A stretch of DNA of 33,834 nucleotides from a virus. The translations under genes and the position numbers were made by a program. Under the pieces are notes generated by a model. It saw only the letters and a program-made list of their open reading frames with translations. It made no database searches and was not told where the DNA came from. Each line of letters opens with the position of its first letter. Positions within the stretch are counted from its first letter, which is position 1. This document shows, piece by piece, positions 1-9,216 of this stretch. The stretch spans positions 1 to 33,834 of IMG/VR virus record IMGVR_UViG_3300005613_000235. One strand, written 5' to 3'.

Positions 1-432
1 GAATCACAAGAAGCAGCGTTTAGAGGAGCGTTAGGTGCATTCCAACAAAATCAAGCATTACAAGCACAAACTCAATTAGGAGCAGGTCAACTAGGGGCAC
101 AAACTCAATTAGGAGCAGGTCAATTAGAGACGCAAACAGGATTATCTGCTGCAGATGCTTTAATGAGACAACAGGCTCAAGACATTACTGCTTTACAACA
201 AACAGGAGCCACAGCTCAAGCTGCTGAACAAGCAAGACTTGATGCATTAAGACAAACTCGAGAAAGAGCTATTCAAGATCCATACACAAGATTATCTTTC
301 ATTAGTGACATTCAACGTGGAGTGCCTTCAACTCAACAAGCTGTAACGCAAACTGCTGCACCAACGACAAGTCCTGCAGCGCAAGCGATCGGAACTGGGT
401 TAGGAGCATTCGCAGCATTTGCAGGTAAATAA
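1..432 (+). CDS. Virion-associated hypothetical protein, 3' part (5' end outside window)
   Basis: The reading frame is open from base 1 to the stop at 430-432, so the gene begins before the window; the first internal ATG (163) is probably not the start. The visible part is rich in Gln, Ala and Gly, with a repeated 11-residue unit (AQTQLGAGQLG-type) at the left end, then a charged helical part and a Pro/Thr/Ala-rich stretch ending in a hydrophobic Gly/Ala tail (GTGLGAFAAFAGK). Low-complexity, helical, Ala/Gln-rich composition is usual for internal or ejection proteins of podovirus-like virions. The stop overlaps the next start in a TAATG, so the two are translationally coupled. Function is inferred from position only. 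Confidence 0.75.
   Translation, partial: ESQEAAFRGALGAFQQNQALQAQTQLGAGQLGAQTQLGAGQLETQTGLSAADALMRQQAQDITALQQTGATAQAAEQARLDALRQTRERAIQDPYTRLSFISDIQRGVPSTQQAVTQTAAPTTSPAAQAIGTGLGAFAAFAGK
64..162 (+). repeat. 33-bp tandem repeat inside CDS (two near-perfect copies, one decayed)
   Basis: A 27-nt block beginning gcacaaactcaattagga recurs at 64-90 and 97-123, giving a 33-bp (11-codon) period. A third, decayed unit starts at 130. The repeat is in frame and encodes the AQTQLGAGQL unit. Confidence 0.8.
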
Positions 433-1886
433 TGAGTAAAGTTTTAAATAGAAAATTATTTAAAAAGAAATATGTCCAAGGCTTTCAAGCTGGAGGAATT
501 GTATCTTTAAAAAAAGGTGGTGAAGCGAATTATTTTGAAGATGTTCCTGCAGGTAGATTTTTAAAATCAGCAGGACAGTCTTTAGTAAAAGAAGGAAAAA
601 AAGCAGGAGCTGCTTTGTATGATTTAGGTGCCGCGCCTATTAATTTAGGAATGGAATTTTTAACTGGAAGTAGTCCAGGTTATTCAGGAGCAAAATTTTT
701 TAATGTAGAAGGTGCAGATCCTAATAAGGCTTATTTTATGGGTGTAGGAACAGACGCTACTCCAAAAAGTTTAAGCGAAGAAAAACAAAAACAAGCAATG
801 CGAGCAGATACAGAAGTATCTGGAATAGAAAAACAAATACAAAAAGACCCTTCTATTCGTTCTGAATTAACTAAACTAACAAGTGACGACGTTCCTAAAA
901 ATCAAATTGCTAGTGCAGCATATACAAGTGGTAATAAAGTTATAGATAAAAAATTTCAAGAATATGAAGAAAAAAATTTTAATCAAAAAGTTACGCCACA
1001 AAAACCTAAAGATGAAACACCTGATGACCCTTCTGAAGTAGCAACTAAAAAACAACTAAGAAATATTATGGATGAGATTGCATCTGAAAGAAGAGAAGGA
1101 TTTGGTGTAAATGTTCCATTAATGAAACTTGCGCTAGGTTTAATGAAAGGAACAACCACACAACCGGGTTTAGCAGGAGTGGCTCAAATATTTGGTCAAG
1201 CAGGAGAAGGTGCTTTAGATGCATTTTTAGAACAAGAAAAACAAAGAAAAGATGCCGATATTGACTTAATGGAACTTGCGACAAAATTAAAAATATCACA
1301 AGATGAAGTTGCGGCTAGAAAATATGCTGTAGATAAACAAGCAGAGCTATATGGTCTAAAAAAATTTGATCCTGCAGCTAAAGCAGAGGCAGAAGCTTCT
1401 TATGATAGAGTTTTAACTTCGTATCAAGGAGTAAATAAAGTTTTAGAATTATTACAAAATCCTGATCAAATTAGCACTGTAGATCAAATAGCAAGTGATT
1501 TACAGGGAGTTGCAGAATCTGTATTTGGGTATATTCCAGATAAAACCCCTGCTCCAAGACAAATTCAACAAATTATAACTCATCTTCAATTAAATCTTAC
1601 GGATTTATTAAAAGATTTAAAGCCTGTAAGTAAAAACGAATTAGCTTTATTACAAAGAAATATTGGTGAATTAGGTTATTTTAAAAGTCCTCAAGATTTA
1701 AAAAACAAAATGCAAACTTTAAAAATTCTGTTAGAGAAAAGTTTAGCTAGAGCGCAGTCTAGTTATGATTATAATTTTTCAAGTCCTTTTGGTGCGGGAT
1801 CTATCGGCGGTTTTTCAAACAGGTCAGGGTTAAGTATTGACGAACACATTAACAAAAAATCATCTAAAGATGAAACTAAAAAGTAA
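432..1886 (+). CDS. Hypothetical structural protein with N-terminal GG tag (484 aa)
   Basis: The start ATG overlaps the upstream stop by one base (TAATG). The N-terminus carries a basic segment followed by GFQAGGIVSLKKGG, a Gly-Gly motif that recurs in other proteins of this window (28009, 31219). The remainder is hydrophilic and largely helical, with Lys/Glu-rich stretches around residues 110-220 and 240-330. There is no signal peptide or clear transmembrane segment. Between the Ala/Gln-rich protein upstream and the 1207-aa protein downstream, it probably belongs to the internal or tail-associated virion proteins. I do not recognise a named family. Confidence 0.8.
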   Translation: MSKVLNRKLFKKKYVQGFQAGGIVSLKKGGEANYFEDVPAGRFLKSAGQSLVKEGKKAGAALYDLGAAPINLGMEFLTGSSPGYSGAKFFNVEGADPNKAYFMGVGTDATPKSLSEEKQKQAMRADTEVSGIEKQIQKDPSIRSELTKLTSDDVPKNQIASAAYTSGNKVIDKKFQEYEEKNFNQKVTPQKPKDETPDDPSEVATKKQLRNIMDEIASERREGFGVNVPLMKLALGLMKGTTTQPGLAGVAQIFGQAGEGALDAFLEQEKQRKDADIDLMELATKLKISQDEVAARKYAVDKQAELYGLKKFDPAAKAEAEASYDRVLTSYQGVNKVLELLQNPDQISTVDQIASDLQGVAESVFGYIPDKTPAPRQIQQIITHLQLNLTDLLKDLKPVSKNELALLQRNIGELGYFKSPQDLKNKMQTLKILLEKSLARAQSSYDYNFSSPFGAGSIGGFSNRSGLSIDEHINKKSSKDETKK

Positions 1887-1895
1887 AGGTTATGT

Positions 1896-4800
1896 ATGCT
1901 AGATTTAGAAGATTTAACGGTCGATCAATTAAACTCCATTAAAGAAGGTAAAGAACTTGATTTACAAGATCTAAACATAGATCAATTAAATAAACTAAAA
2001 CAACTTCAATACCAACAACAACAGAAAAAAGATCCATTTGGATTTGGAGCACTTGGTCAATCTCAATTAGACATTACTAATCCTTTTGGAAAAGACGACA
2101 CTATTGATTTAACTTCTGGTGTTAGAAACTATGATTTTAGATCCAACTTTGCAGAACAAGATAATGAAGAAGAACGTGTTGAATATTTAAGAAGAAAAGT
2201 TGGAAAAGAAGGGTTTGGCAAAACAGCCGATGGGACTTATTATTTAACAGATATTGGATTAAAAAAAATTGGCGAAGGTCCTTTAGCAGAAGGCAAAAGA
2301 GGAAGAGCTATTGATGCTGATTTAGGATTTTTTGGTAATTTAAATCCAATGAATCCAGATTTTTTTTATGACTTAGCAGAATTAAAATCTTCAATTGGTT
2401 TACCTTTATTAGGAGCAATTGGTGCTTCTGTAGCAACAGGAGGAATGGCAACAATACCCGCAATGGCCTTAGTCGGTTTAGGTGGAGGTGTAGGTAAAGC
2501 ATTAGATGAATTTGTATTTAATGGAGAAGATACACAGTTATCTAATCCTTATGAAGATATTGCTTACGAAACACTTCTTTCGGCTGGAGGAGAAGGTTTT
2601 GGCAGAGCGTTAAGAGGTATCTTTAGATATTTAATGGCTCCTGGGCAAAGAGTAACTGCAGAAAATTTATTTACAAGATTTAGAGATTCTAAACAGGCGT
2701 TAATGGCTCAAGGGTATGAACCTAGTCTTTTAACTTATAGAAAATTTGATCCTAAACTTCCAATCGCTCAAGGGTTAGCGCAAGAAGCTCAAGATCTAGG
2801 AGCGTTACCGTCTATTTTACAAGCAACGGATAGACCTATACTTGGAAGATTTCAAGGAATGTTTGATACAATATTTGGTAACCCAAGAGAATACTATAAC
2901 CAAAGATTTATGAATAATGAAATGACAAAATTAATTCTTAGATCAAAAGGAGTAGATGTTGCTGAAAAAACCTCTAGCGAATTAGCTCTATTAGCTAAAG
3001 TAGGGCCAAGAACAACTTTTGGTACACCTTCTAAAGCTTTAGAAGCCTATTCAGCTAAATTACAACAACTGGCTAGAGAAACATTTGGGGAACAAAAATA
3101 TAATAAATTATTTAAAAATGAATTTGTTAGCCCTGAATTTTTATTTAAAACTTATAGAGAAGGTGGAGAAAATGCTTTCACTGTATTTAAAGATACCGTA
3201 GATCAAGCCTCTATTGGAAAAAGAGAAGCTGAAAAACAAATTAATAAATTATTAGCTGATTTATTAGAAGAACAATTACCTAAAACTTCTCCTAAAATAA
3301 CTTCTAACCAAGTATTAAAAAATGCTCAACAGGCTTATGTTAATTATCAAAAAGAAGGAACAGTATTATATAGTCGCGTAGATAAAGCGTTTGGTGACAA
3401 AGGGATCGTAGATGCTACCCCTATTAAACAAATGTTCTTTCAAGAAGCCGCTAAAAAAAATATCTTTATGGAAGACAAAGCGGTTCAACAAGTTATGCGT
3501 TATCTTCAAGCGAGAAAACCAATGTTAACTTATACTCAAGCAAATACATTAAGACAATATTTAGATGATATTGCCTTTTCGGATAACCCAACAGCAATGG
3601 GAATACCTAAAGCCATATTAGGAAGAGCTTCTAATATGTTAAGTGGAGCTATACAAAAATCTCCATTTTCTAGAGCAAAATATGTAACTGAGCTTGGTAA
3701 ACAAAAAGTTATTTCAGAATGGTTAAAATCAAATCCACGTTTAATTACACAGCGTTTAGGAGGAGATGTACAAGAACAAATCTTAGATGTTTTAAGAAAA
3801 GGTTCAACAGGTTTTGAAGATTTTGCAACTAAAAGATATACTGATTTAACAAGAGCTCAACAAAATGAAATTTATAGTATTGTTTCAAATAATATTGATC
3901 AATACGATGATTTATTCAAAAATAATAAACTTTATGACCAAGTTTTAAAAGAAGCTGTGAATGATAAAAAAACTTTACAAGAAGCTTTAAGACTAAAAAG
4001 TATTGCAGATGATTTTGTAGAAACAAATAAAAATAAATTTGATAAAGGTTTGGCTAATAATTTAATTAAACAAACCACTCAACGTGGAGCTATTGATCCC
4101 GCTGAACTTACAAGAATTACCCTTAGAAATAAACCCGATGATTTAATGAGAGTGTTAAAACAAATTAAATTTGGAACAGGAAAATCTTTTGAAAAATCTA
4201 TTAATAAAATGGGTGCTCCTTTGTCTAAAGAAGAATTAAAAATATTATCCCAAACAAAAAGAATATTAAAACCTGAAGCTGAAAGATTAGGTGTGGCACC
4301 AGCAAAAGAGTTACAAAGAAAAGCTTTGGAACCCTTAGAAGTAGAGAAAACAAAATTATTTTTATCTAATAATGTGATTACAGAATTACTTAGAGTATCA
4401 AGAAATAATGCAACAGGAGGAATTCAATCAAAACAATTTTTAAATAAAGTATTAGAATTTGCAAAACCAACGGGTGCCAAAACTCCTTCTACTTTAGAAC
4501 TTATTATGGGTAAAAAAGAAACTGGACGATTAGTCGGTTTAGCTAAAGAAATAGCGAGAAACGCGGATAACATTGATGAAGGTGTGTATAATAAAATATT
4601 TACAGGTAAACTTGCAAATAAAGAAATTACAAACACAGAGGATCTATTAAGAGTTTTTAGTGATGAAGTGGCTAAAGTTAGAAATTATTCTGAATTTGAA
4701 ACATTTTTAGGAGATTTAACAAAACCGGGTATGGAAGGAATAGAGGCTGTTAATTATTTATTCTCACCAAATAACATTAAAAAATTTGAAAGAGTTGAAA

Positions 4801-5519
4801 AGTTTTTAGCTGGTAAAACGATAAGAATAGATAACAAAGACGTACCAGTAATTGACGAAATTAGAAGAGCAGGAATAAGTAAACTTTTAGAAAAAGTTGT
4901 AGATAGTACGTCATCTGTATCAGACGGGGTTTTATTAAATGGGCAAAAACTTTTAAATGCAATTGTTAATTTAGGAGGAGAAGAGTCACTAGAAAAGTTT
5001 CTTGGTAAAGAATTAGGTAAAGAGTTATTTGATTTTGCAAACCTAGCTACATTTTTAGGTCAAAAGAAAACTTTATCAGGGGGCCTCGTTGCAGCAGGCG
5101 TTGCCTTAAAACCATTAGATAAAGCACCTTTATTAGTTCAACTCAACATTATGTCACGTTTAATGGGTTCACGTGCTTTTATGAATTTATTAAATAAAGG
5201 AATTAGATCCGGTAATGCTAGAGATATTGCTGAAATTGCAAGAATTGTTGGAATTCAAACGGAAACTTTAATGAAAGATGTTCAAGATCCAGAAGGTTTT
5301 TCAATGAGTAATTTAAAACCTTATATAAGACCTGAAACAACCGCTCCTGCGCAACAACCTACTCAACCTGCGCAACCCACTCCAACTCCAACACCTGCGC
5401 CCCAACAACAGGTTCCACAAATAAACATGTTCGCTCAACAATCTATACCAGATAAAATTGCTACATTGTTTCCAGAAGATACTTTGAGCCAAGCAATTGC
5501 AAAAAGAGGTCAAGTCTAA
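1896..5519 (+). CDS. Very large internal virion (ejection-type) protein, 1207 aa
   Basis: This is the longest gene of the window. The N-terminus has a repeated LDLEDLTVDQLNSI / LDLQDLNIDQLNKL motif and a Gln run. A hydrophobic Gly/Ala-rich stretch near residues 165-200 (GLPLLGAIGASVATGG) could insert in a membrane. The middle and C-terminal two thirds are long, charged and helical, and the tail is Pro/Gln/Thr-rich (roughly residues 1145-1180). Size, helical content, the Gly/Ala hydrophobic patch and position at the end of the virion module match internal core or DNA-ejection proteins of podoviruses. I see no lysozyme or transglycosylase active-site motif. The role is inferred from architecture and context, not from a recognised domain. 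Confidence 0.82.
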   Translation: MLDLEDLTVDQLNSIKEGKELDLQDLNIDQLNKLKQLQYQQQQKKDPFGFGALGQSQLDITNPFGKDDTIDLTSGVRNYDFRSNFAEQDNEEERVEYLRRKVGKEGFGKTADGTYYLTDIGLKKIGEGPLAEGKRGRAIDADLGFFGNLNPMNPDFFYDLAELKSSIGLPLLGAIGASVATGGMATIPAMALVGLGGGVGKALDEFVFNGEDTQLSNPYEDIAYETLLSAGGEGFGRALRGIFRYLMAPGQRVTAENLFTRFRDSKQALMAQGYEPSLLTYRKFDPKLPIAQGLAQEAQDLGALPSILQATDRPILGRFQGMFDTIFGNPREYYNQRFMNNEMTKLILRSKGVDVAEKTSSELALLAKVGPRTTFGTPSKALEAYSAKLQQLARETFGEQKYNKLFKNEFVSPEFLFKTYREGGENAFTVFKDTVDQASIGKREAEKQINKLLADLLEEQLPKTSPKITSNQVLKNAQQAYVNYQKEGTVLYSRVDKAFGDKGIVDATPIKQMFFQEAAKKNIFMEDKAVQQVMRYLQARKPMLTYTQANTLRQYLDDIAFSDNPTAMGIPKAILGRASNMLSGAIQKSPFSRAKYVTELGKQKVISEWLKSNPRLITQRLGGDVQEQILDVLRKGSTGFEDFATKRYTDLTRAQQNEIYSIVSNNIDQYDDLFKNNKLYDQVLKEAVNDKKTLQEALRLKSIADDFVETNKNKFDKGLANNLIKQTTQRGAIDPAELTRITLRNKPDDLMRVLKQIKFGTGKSFEKSINKMGAPLSKEELKILSQTKRILKPEAERLGVAPAKELQRKALEPLEVEKTKLFLSNNVITELLRVSRNNATGGIQSKQFLNKVLEFAKPTGAKTPSTLELIMGKKETGRLVGLAKEIARNADNIDEGVYNKIFTGKLANKEITNTEDLLRVFSDEVAKVRNYSEFETFLGDLTKPGMEGIEAVNYLFSPNNIKKFERVEKFLAGKTIRIDNKDVPVIDEIRRAGISKLLEKVVDSTSSVSDGVLLNGQKLLNAIVNLGGEESLEKFLGKELGKELFDFANLATFLGQKKTLSGGLVAAGVALKPLDKAPLLVQLNIMSRLMGSRAFMNLLNKGIRSGNARDIAEIARIVGIQTETLMKDVQDPEGFSMSNLKPYIRPETTAPAQQPTQPAQPTPTPTPAPQQQVPQINMFAQQSIPDKIATLFPEDTLSQAIAKRGQV

Positions 5520-5707
5520 TGCCTAAAAGAGTTCAAAGAAGTGCAATGCAAAAAATTGAAGATCATGAAAAATTATGTAGAATTATGCAAAAACAAACAT
5601 TTGCACAGATTCAAGAACTTAAAGATAGAATAGGCCGATTAGAGAAATATGTTTTAGGTGGGGCTTTTGCTATAATTTTAGCTGTACTTTTATCTCCACT
5701 AAGATAA
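5519..5707 (+). CDS. Small coiled-coil protein with C-terminal membrane helix (holin/XhlA-like?)
   Basis: A 62-aa protein whose ATG overlaps the preceding stop (TAATG). Residues 10-42 are a charged helix suited to a coiled coil (KIEDHEKLC...IQELKDRIGRLEKY). Residues 46-60 form one hydrophobic helix (VLGGAFAIILAVLLS) ending in PLR. This layout resembles XhlA-type haemolysin or holin partners, and lysis genes often sit at the end of the late operon. A structural role cannot be excluded. A second lysis candidate, the holin-like protein at 31871, lies elsewhere. Confidence 0.72.
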   Translation: MPKRVQRSAMQKIEDHEKLCRIMQKQTFAQIQELKDRIGRLEKYVLGGAFAIILAVLLSPLR

Positions 5708-5717
5708 ACATTACGGT

Positions 5718-6440
5718 GTGATTGTTCAAAAATATAATTACAAAACATTAGACCGACAAACGGCAACTTCAGGCGTAAGACATTATGCGGATGGAGGGGT
5801 CCGTATGCCTTCAGTAACAACGATTCTTTCTTCTACTAAAGATAAATCAGGTTTAGATAAATGGATCGCAAAAGTAGGAAAAGAAGAAGCAGAAAGAATT
5901 AAAAATGAAGCTGCGAAGATAGGCACAGCTATGCATGAGACTATAGAAGATTATATTATTGGTAAGACCTATGAACCTAAAGATGATGATGAAAAGCATG
6001 CAGTTAAAATGGCAAAAATAATTATTGATCAAGCTTTTGATAATATTAACGAAATATGGGGATCCGAGGTTCATTTACATTACATGGATCAATACGCAGG
6101 AACAACAGATTTAGTTGGTTTATATAAAGGTAAACCTGCTATTATGGATTTTAAACAAACAAATAAACCTAAACGTAGAGAGTGGATTGAAGATTATTTT
6201 ATTCAACTCGCAGCTTATGCGGAAGCACATAAAAGACATCACGGTGAAATTTTAACTGGCGCTGTTTTAATGTGTACGAGAGACTTAGAGTTTCAATTAT
6301 TTGAAATCAATGAATCTCAAATGTTGAATTATGTAAATAAATGGTGGGATCGTTATGATCGTTACAGAATTAAAGCCAAGTCCGAACAACCTCGCCAAGA
6401 GTCTGAGCCGACAAACGAAACTTTGTCTTCAACGCCTTAA
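5718..6440 (+). CDS. PD-(D/E)XK exonuclease (RecB/Cas4-like fold)
   Basis: A 240-aa nuclease. The PD-(D/E)XK core is visible: a helix with GTAMHETIEDYI (His73), then GTTDLVG (Asp131), IMDFKQT (Asp144, Lys146) and the QLAAYAEA motif (Gln163) typical of RecB/lambda-exonuclease-like phage enzymes. Such enzymes resect DNA for recombination or degrade host DNA, and this one heads the replication cluster. The start is a GTG 10 nt after the previous stop, chosen because the N-terminal MIVQKYNYKTLD and PSVTTIL parts fit the family; the SD is poor. The last 71 bp overlap the convergent helicase gene on the minus strand. Confidence 0.87.
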   Translation: MIVQKYNYKTLDRQTATSGVRHYADGGVRMPSVTTILSSTKDKSGLDKWIAKVGKEEAERIKNEAAKIGTAMHETIEDYIIGKTYEPKDDDEKHAVKMAKIIIDQAFDNINEIWGSEVHLHYMDQYAGTTDLVGLYKGKPAIMDFKQTNKPKRREWIEDYFIQLAAYAEAHKRHHGEILTGAVLMCTRDLEFQLFEINESQMLNYVNKWWDRYDRYRIKAKSEQPRQESEPTNETLSSTP

Positions 6441-7788
6441 CAATTTTTTCATCCACTGTATCTTTAGTAATAATATCAATGTAAGTAACTTTTTTAGTTT
6501 GCCCAATACGGTAAGCTCTTTCTTCAGACTGAACCCGGTGTTCCGCATTATATGAATTAGAAAAATAAATTACAGTAGACGCTTGAGTTAAAGTTATTCC
6601 ATATCCTCCGGTAGAAGGGTTAGCTACGAAAAATCTACACTTATCATCTTTTTGAAATCTTTGAATTGCATCTTGTCTTTCATCTGTAGTCTTAGCTCCA
6701 TAAAACGATACCACACTTTCATTGCCATAAACTCGTTTCAGTTCATTTTCTATTTGTGTAATGTTTTGAATCCAGTTAGCCCAGATGATAACTTTTCCAT
6801 CAATATCCTCTAAAAGATCCATCATGATGTTAAGTTTATTATTTTTAATTTCAACTAAACCACTTTCTCCTTTAAAAAATCCTGAGGTAATTTGATGTAG
6901 TCTAAGTATTTCTGTAAGCACATTGTTAACCGTCATTTCATTTTCAAATAAATTAGCACGAGCTTCTTCTGAAATTTGATTGTAAAGTTTCTTTTGCTCA
7001 TCTGTAAGTTCAGTATAAACAACATTATAGGTCTTACCCGGTAAATCTAGACATTCATCTTTACGAATTCTAAATGAAAATGTTTTTAGTTTACTCTCTA
7101 TTTCATGTAAGTTTTTAAAACCTACGACCGTAGAAACTTCACGATCCCCTAAATAAACAGTGTCAAAATGACAATGTCTGTTTTTAAAAGTATACAAAGA
7201 ATCAAATCCTAAATGATGATTTCCTAGAAAACTACATTGAGCAAATAAATCTAAAGGGTTTTTAGTGACTGGCGAACCCGTTAAAATTCTTCTATAATGT
7301 GCAATCTTTTTAAGTTTTAATATATTTTTAGTTCTTTTAGCTTTGGTATTTTTAATAGTCGTAGATTCATCTATACCTACTAAATTTTGAAATTGTTTAC
7401 AAAACTTCTCGCCATAATTTAGGCCTTTTGGAGACGAAAAAGCCTCTACATTCATAATAAGTATTTTTAATTTTTGATTCGGTTCTAAAAAATCTTCTTT
7501 AACTTTTTCTTTTAAATTAGGTTTCCACAATAATATTTCATGAGGAACATTTAAATGCATTGGTATTTCATCATCCGACCATATTCTTACAATAGATTTT
7601 GGGGCAATAATTAAAGCGGCTTCAATCTTTTTCTGGTGATATAAAACTCCAATATTATCAATCAAAACTTTAGTTTTTCCAGTACCCATTTCCATAAAAT
7701 ACGCGTAAGAAAACTGTTTCCAACCTGCTTTTAAAGCATCGCGTTGGTGCTGATAGGGTTCAGTTTTAAAAATATACTTGCTTTCCAC
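6370..7788 (-). CDS. SNF2-like superfamily 2 DNA helicase/translocase
   Basis: A 472-aa ATPase with motifs in order: QxxH region PYQHQRDAL (11-19), Walker A MEMGTGKTK (32-40), Ia region LIIAPKSIVRIW, Walker B variant GIDEST (138-143), motif III LTGSPVTKNP (169-178), a C-terminal RecA lobe with VIIWANWIQNI, and motif VI HRVQSEERAYRIGQ. Snf2-like phage proteins of this compact type are common in marine phages and probably translocate on dsDNA during replication or recombination. It is the only large minus-strand gene. The start is GTG with no SD; a TTGCAA-N15-TATATT promoter ends 8 nt before it, which suggests a leaderless mRNA. Its 3' end overlaps the convergent nuclease gene by 71 bp. Confidence 0.9.
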   Translation of the reverse strand: MESKYIFKTEPYQHQRDALKAGWKQFSYAYFMEMGTGKTKVLIDNIGVLYHQKKIEAALIIAPKSIVRIWSDDEIPMHLNVPHEILLWKPNLKEKVKEDFLEPNQKLKILIMNVEAFSSPKGLNYGEKFCKQFQNLVGIDESTTIKNTKAKRTKNILKLKKIAHYRRILTGSPVTKNPLDLFAQCSFLGNHHLGFDSLYTFKNRHCHFDTVYLGDREVSTVVGFKNLHEIESKLKTFSFRIRKDECLDLPGKTYNVVYTELTDEQKKLYNQISEEARANLFENEMTVNNVLTEILRLHQITSGFFKGESGLVEIKNNKLNIMMDLLEDIDGKVIIWANWIQNITQIENELKRVYGNESVVSFYGAKTTDERQDAIQRFQKDDKCRFFVANPSTGGYGITLTQASTVIYFSNSYNAEHRVQSEERAYRIGQTKKVTYIDIITKDTVDEKIVKALKTKFRLSAQTLGEVVRTWL

Positions 7789-7796
7789 ACGCTCTC

Positions 7797-7834
7797 AATA
7801 TATGGCTTGACTTATTTTTGCAATAAAATAATAA
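7797..7834. promoter_or_regulatory. Overlapping divergent promoters between the helicase and 7853 genes
   Basis: Minus strand: -35 TTGCAA (7818-7823), 15-nt spacer, -10 TATATT (complement of 7797-7802), then 8 nt to the GTG at 7788. Plus strand: -35 TTGACT (7807-7812) with an AT-rich -10 zone near 7827-7834 (AATAAT/TAATAA; spacing 14-16), followed by a strong SD at 7842-7847. The minus-strand set is the better match. Assigned by eye only. Confidence 0.45.
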
Positions 7835-7852
7835 CATCTACAGGAGGTTAGA

Positions 7853-8392
7853 ATGGTAAACCAACTAGAAAAAATGGATGCACAAACATCCACAAAGCTT
7901 TCTCAAGAGTGCGTCAAGCTCAGAGAAATAAATTCCGAGATCGAAAAGATGGAGGAAACATTATCTGATAAAAAAGCACAAAGGATGAAGCTTACAGACG
8001 AAATCATACCTTCTTTAATGGAAGAAATCCATGAAAGAAAAAAAGAATTCGATGACGGAACCGTTATTGAAATCAAACCTTTTTACGGTATTAAAATTGA
8101 TGCCGCAAAAAAACAAGAAGCCTTTGCTTGGATGAGGGCTAAAAACCACGGAGATTTGATTAAAAATCAAATTAATGTGAGTTTAGGTATGACCGAAGAT
8201 CAAGTAGCTCAAGAGGTTCTAAGCTATTTGAAATCTAAAAACTTAACAGATGTAGAACAAAAAACAGATGTTCACTCATCGACTCTTAAAGCTTGGTTCA
8301 AAGAACAAGTTGAAAAGGGTCAGTCAGTGCCGTCTGATATTTTTAATACATATGTTACCAATAGAGCCGCAATTAAAACTAAGAAGGAGTAA
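7853..8392 (+). CDS. Hypothetical coiled-coil protein at head of replication operon
   Basis: A 179-aa protein with a strong SD (AGGAGG at 7842-7847, 5 nt before ATG). Residues 12-65 are a highly charged helix (KLREINSEIEKMEETLSDKK...) suited to a coiled coil. The part after residue 70 is mixed and contains the motif FAWMRAKNHGDLIKNQI. The C-terminal third is helical. It directly precedes the probable ssDNA-binding protein with a 2-nt gap, so the two are likely co-translated, and a role in replication or recombination is inferred. I do not recognise a named family. Confidence 0.85.
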   Translation: MVNQLEKMDAQTSTKLSQECVKLREINSEIEKMEETLSDKKAQRMKLTDEIIPSLMEEIHERKKEFDDGTVIEIKPFYGIKIDAAKKQEAFAWMRAKNHGDLIKNQINVSLGMTEDQVAQEVLSYLKSKNLTDVEQKTDVHSSTLKAWFKEQVEKGQSVPSDIFNTYVTNRAAIKTKKE

Positions 8393-8394
8393 AC

Positions 8395-9216
8395 ATGCAG
8401 AACGTAAACGCGAGCACAAAAAAACAGAGCACACAAGTAGCAGAGAAAAAGACTTTTGATATTGCATCACTTGCAATTCAAGAGCAGGATCTAGGACATG
8501 ATAATGTTACAACAAAAGACATTACCTTACCTAGATTAAAACTATTAGGATCTACCTCACCAGAATGTAATCCAGGTGGTCCTGCATATATTGAAAACGC
8601 TAGACCTCTAATGTTTTTCAATAGTGTAACTAAAAAACTTTATGATGGTAAGGCAGGGATTAATGTCGTGCCTTGTTATTATAAGTTAGTTTACAAAGAG
8701 TGGAATCCTGAATCTCAGGGCGCTCCAGTAAACGAGTATCCAGGTAACTCAGATATCTTACAGCAAACGGTTAGAAAAGGCGCGAAAGATTATCTTGAGA
8801 ATGGAAACTATATTGAGGCGAATGGTGAGCACTACATTTTAATTCTAGATGATCATCAGAATTATGTAGAAAAAGCTGTGGTCTACATGAAGTCGACTCA
8901 GTTTAAAAAATCAAAACAATGGAATGCCATGATCATGAATCAGAAACGTAAAGTGAATGATCAAGTCGTTGATTTACCGAGATGGTCTCAAGTTTATAAA
9001 TTAACTTCAGTCCTTGAATCCGGTAAGAGTGACAGATCATGGTCAGGCTACATGGTAAATCATGTAGGTGATGTGAACCAAGAAGTTTATCAAATTGGTA
9101 AAGCATTCCACAATGACGTTAAGAAGGGTGATATGCAAGTTGCACCTGAGGGAGCAGAAGAAAATTCTGAAAACTCTATGCAACAAGCTGTAAAGGATGA
9201 ACAAGCACCTTTCTAA
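8395..9216 (+). CDS. Probable single-stranded DNA-binding protein
   Basis: A 273-aa soluble protein. After a polar N-terminus it has a block beginning DITLPRLKLLGSTSPEC, a beta-rich centre with many aromatic and basic residues (YYKLVYKEW, YMKSTQFKKSKQW), and an acidic C-terminal tail ending DEQAPF. An acidic tail ending in Pro-Phe or a similar hydrophobic tip is the hallmark by which SSB and gp2.5-type proteins contact replisome partners. It lies immediately before the primase (TAATG overlap). The call rests on this tail and context rather than a recognised OB-fold signature. Confidence 0.65.
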   Translation: MQNVNASTKKQSTQVAEKKTFDIASLAIQEQDLGHDNVTTKDITLPRLKLLGSTSPECNPGGPAYIENARPLMFFNSVTKKLYDGKAGINVVPCYYKLVYKEWNPESQGAPVNEYPGNSDILQQTVRKGAKDYLENGNYIEANGEHYILILDDHQNYVEKAVVYMKSTQFKKSKQWNAMIMNQKRKVNDQVVDLPRWSQVYKLTSVLESGKSDRSWSGYMVNHVGDVNQEVYQIGKAFHNDVKKGDMQVAPEGAEENSENSMQQAVKDEQAPF

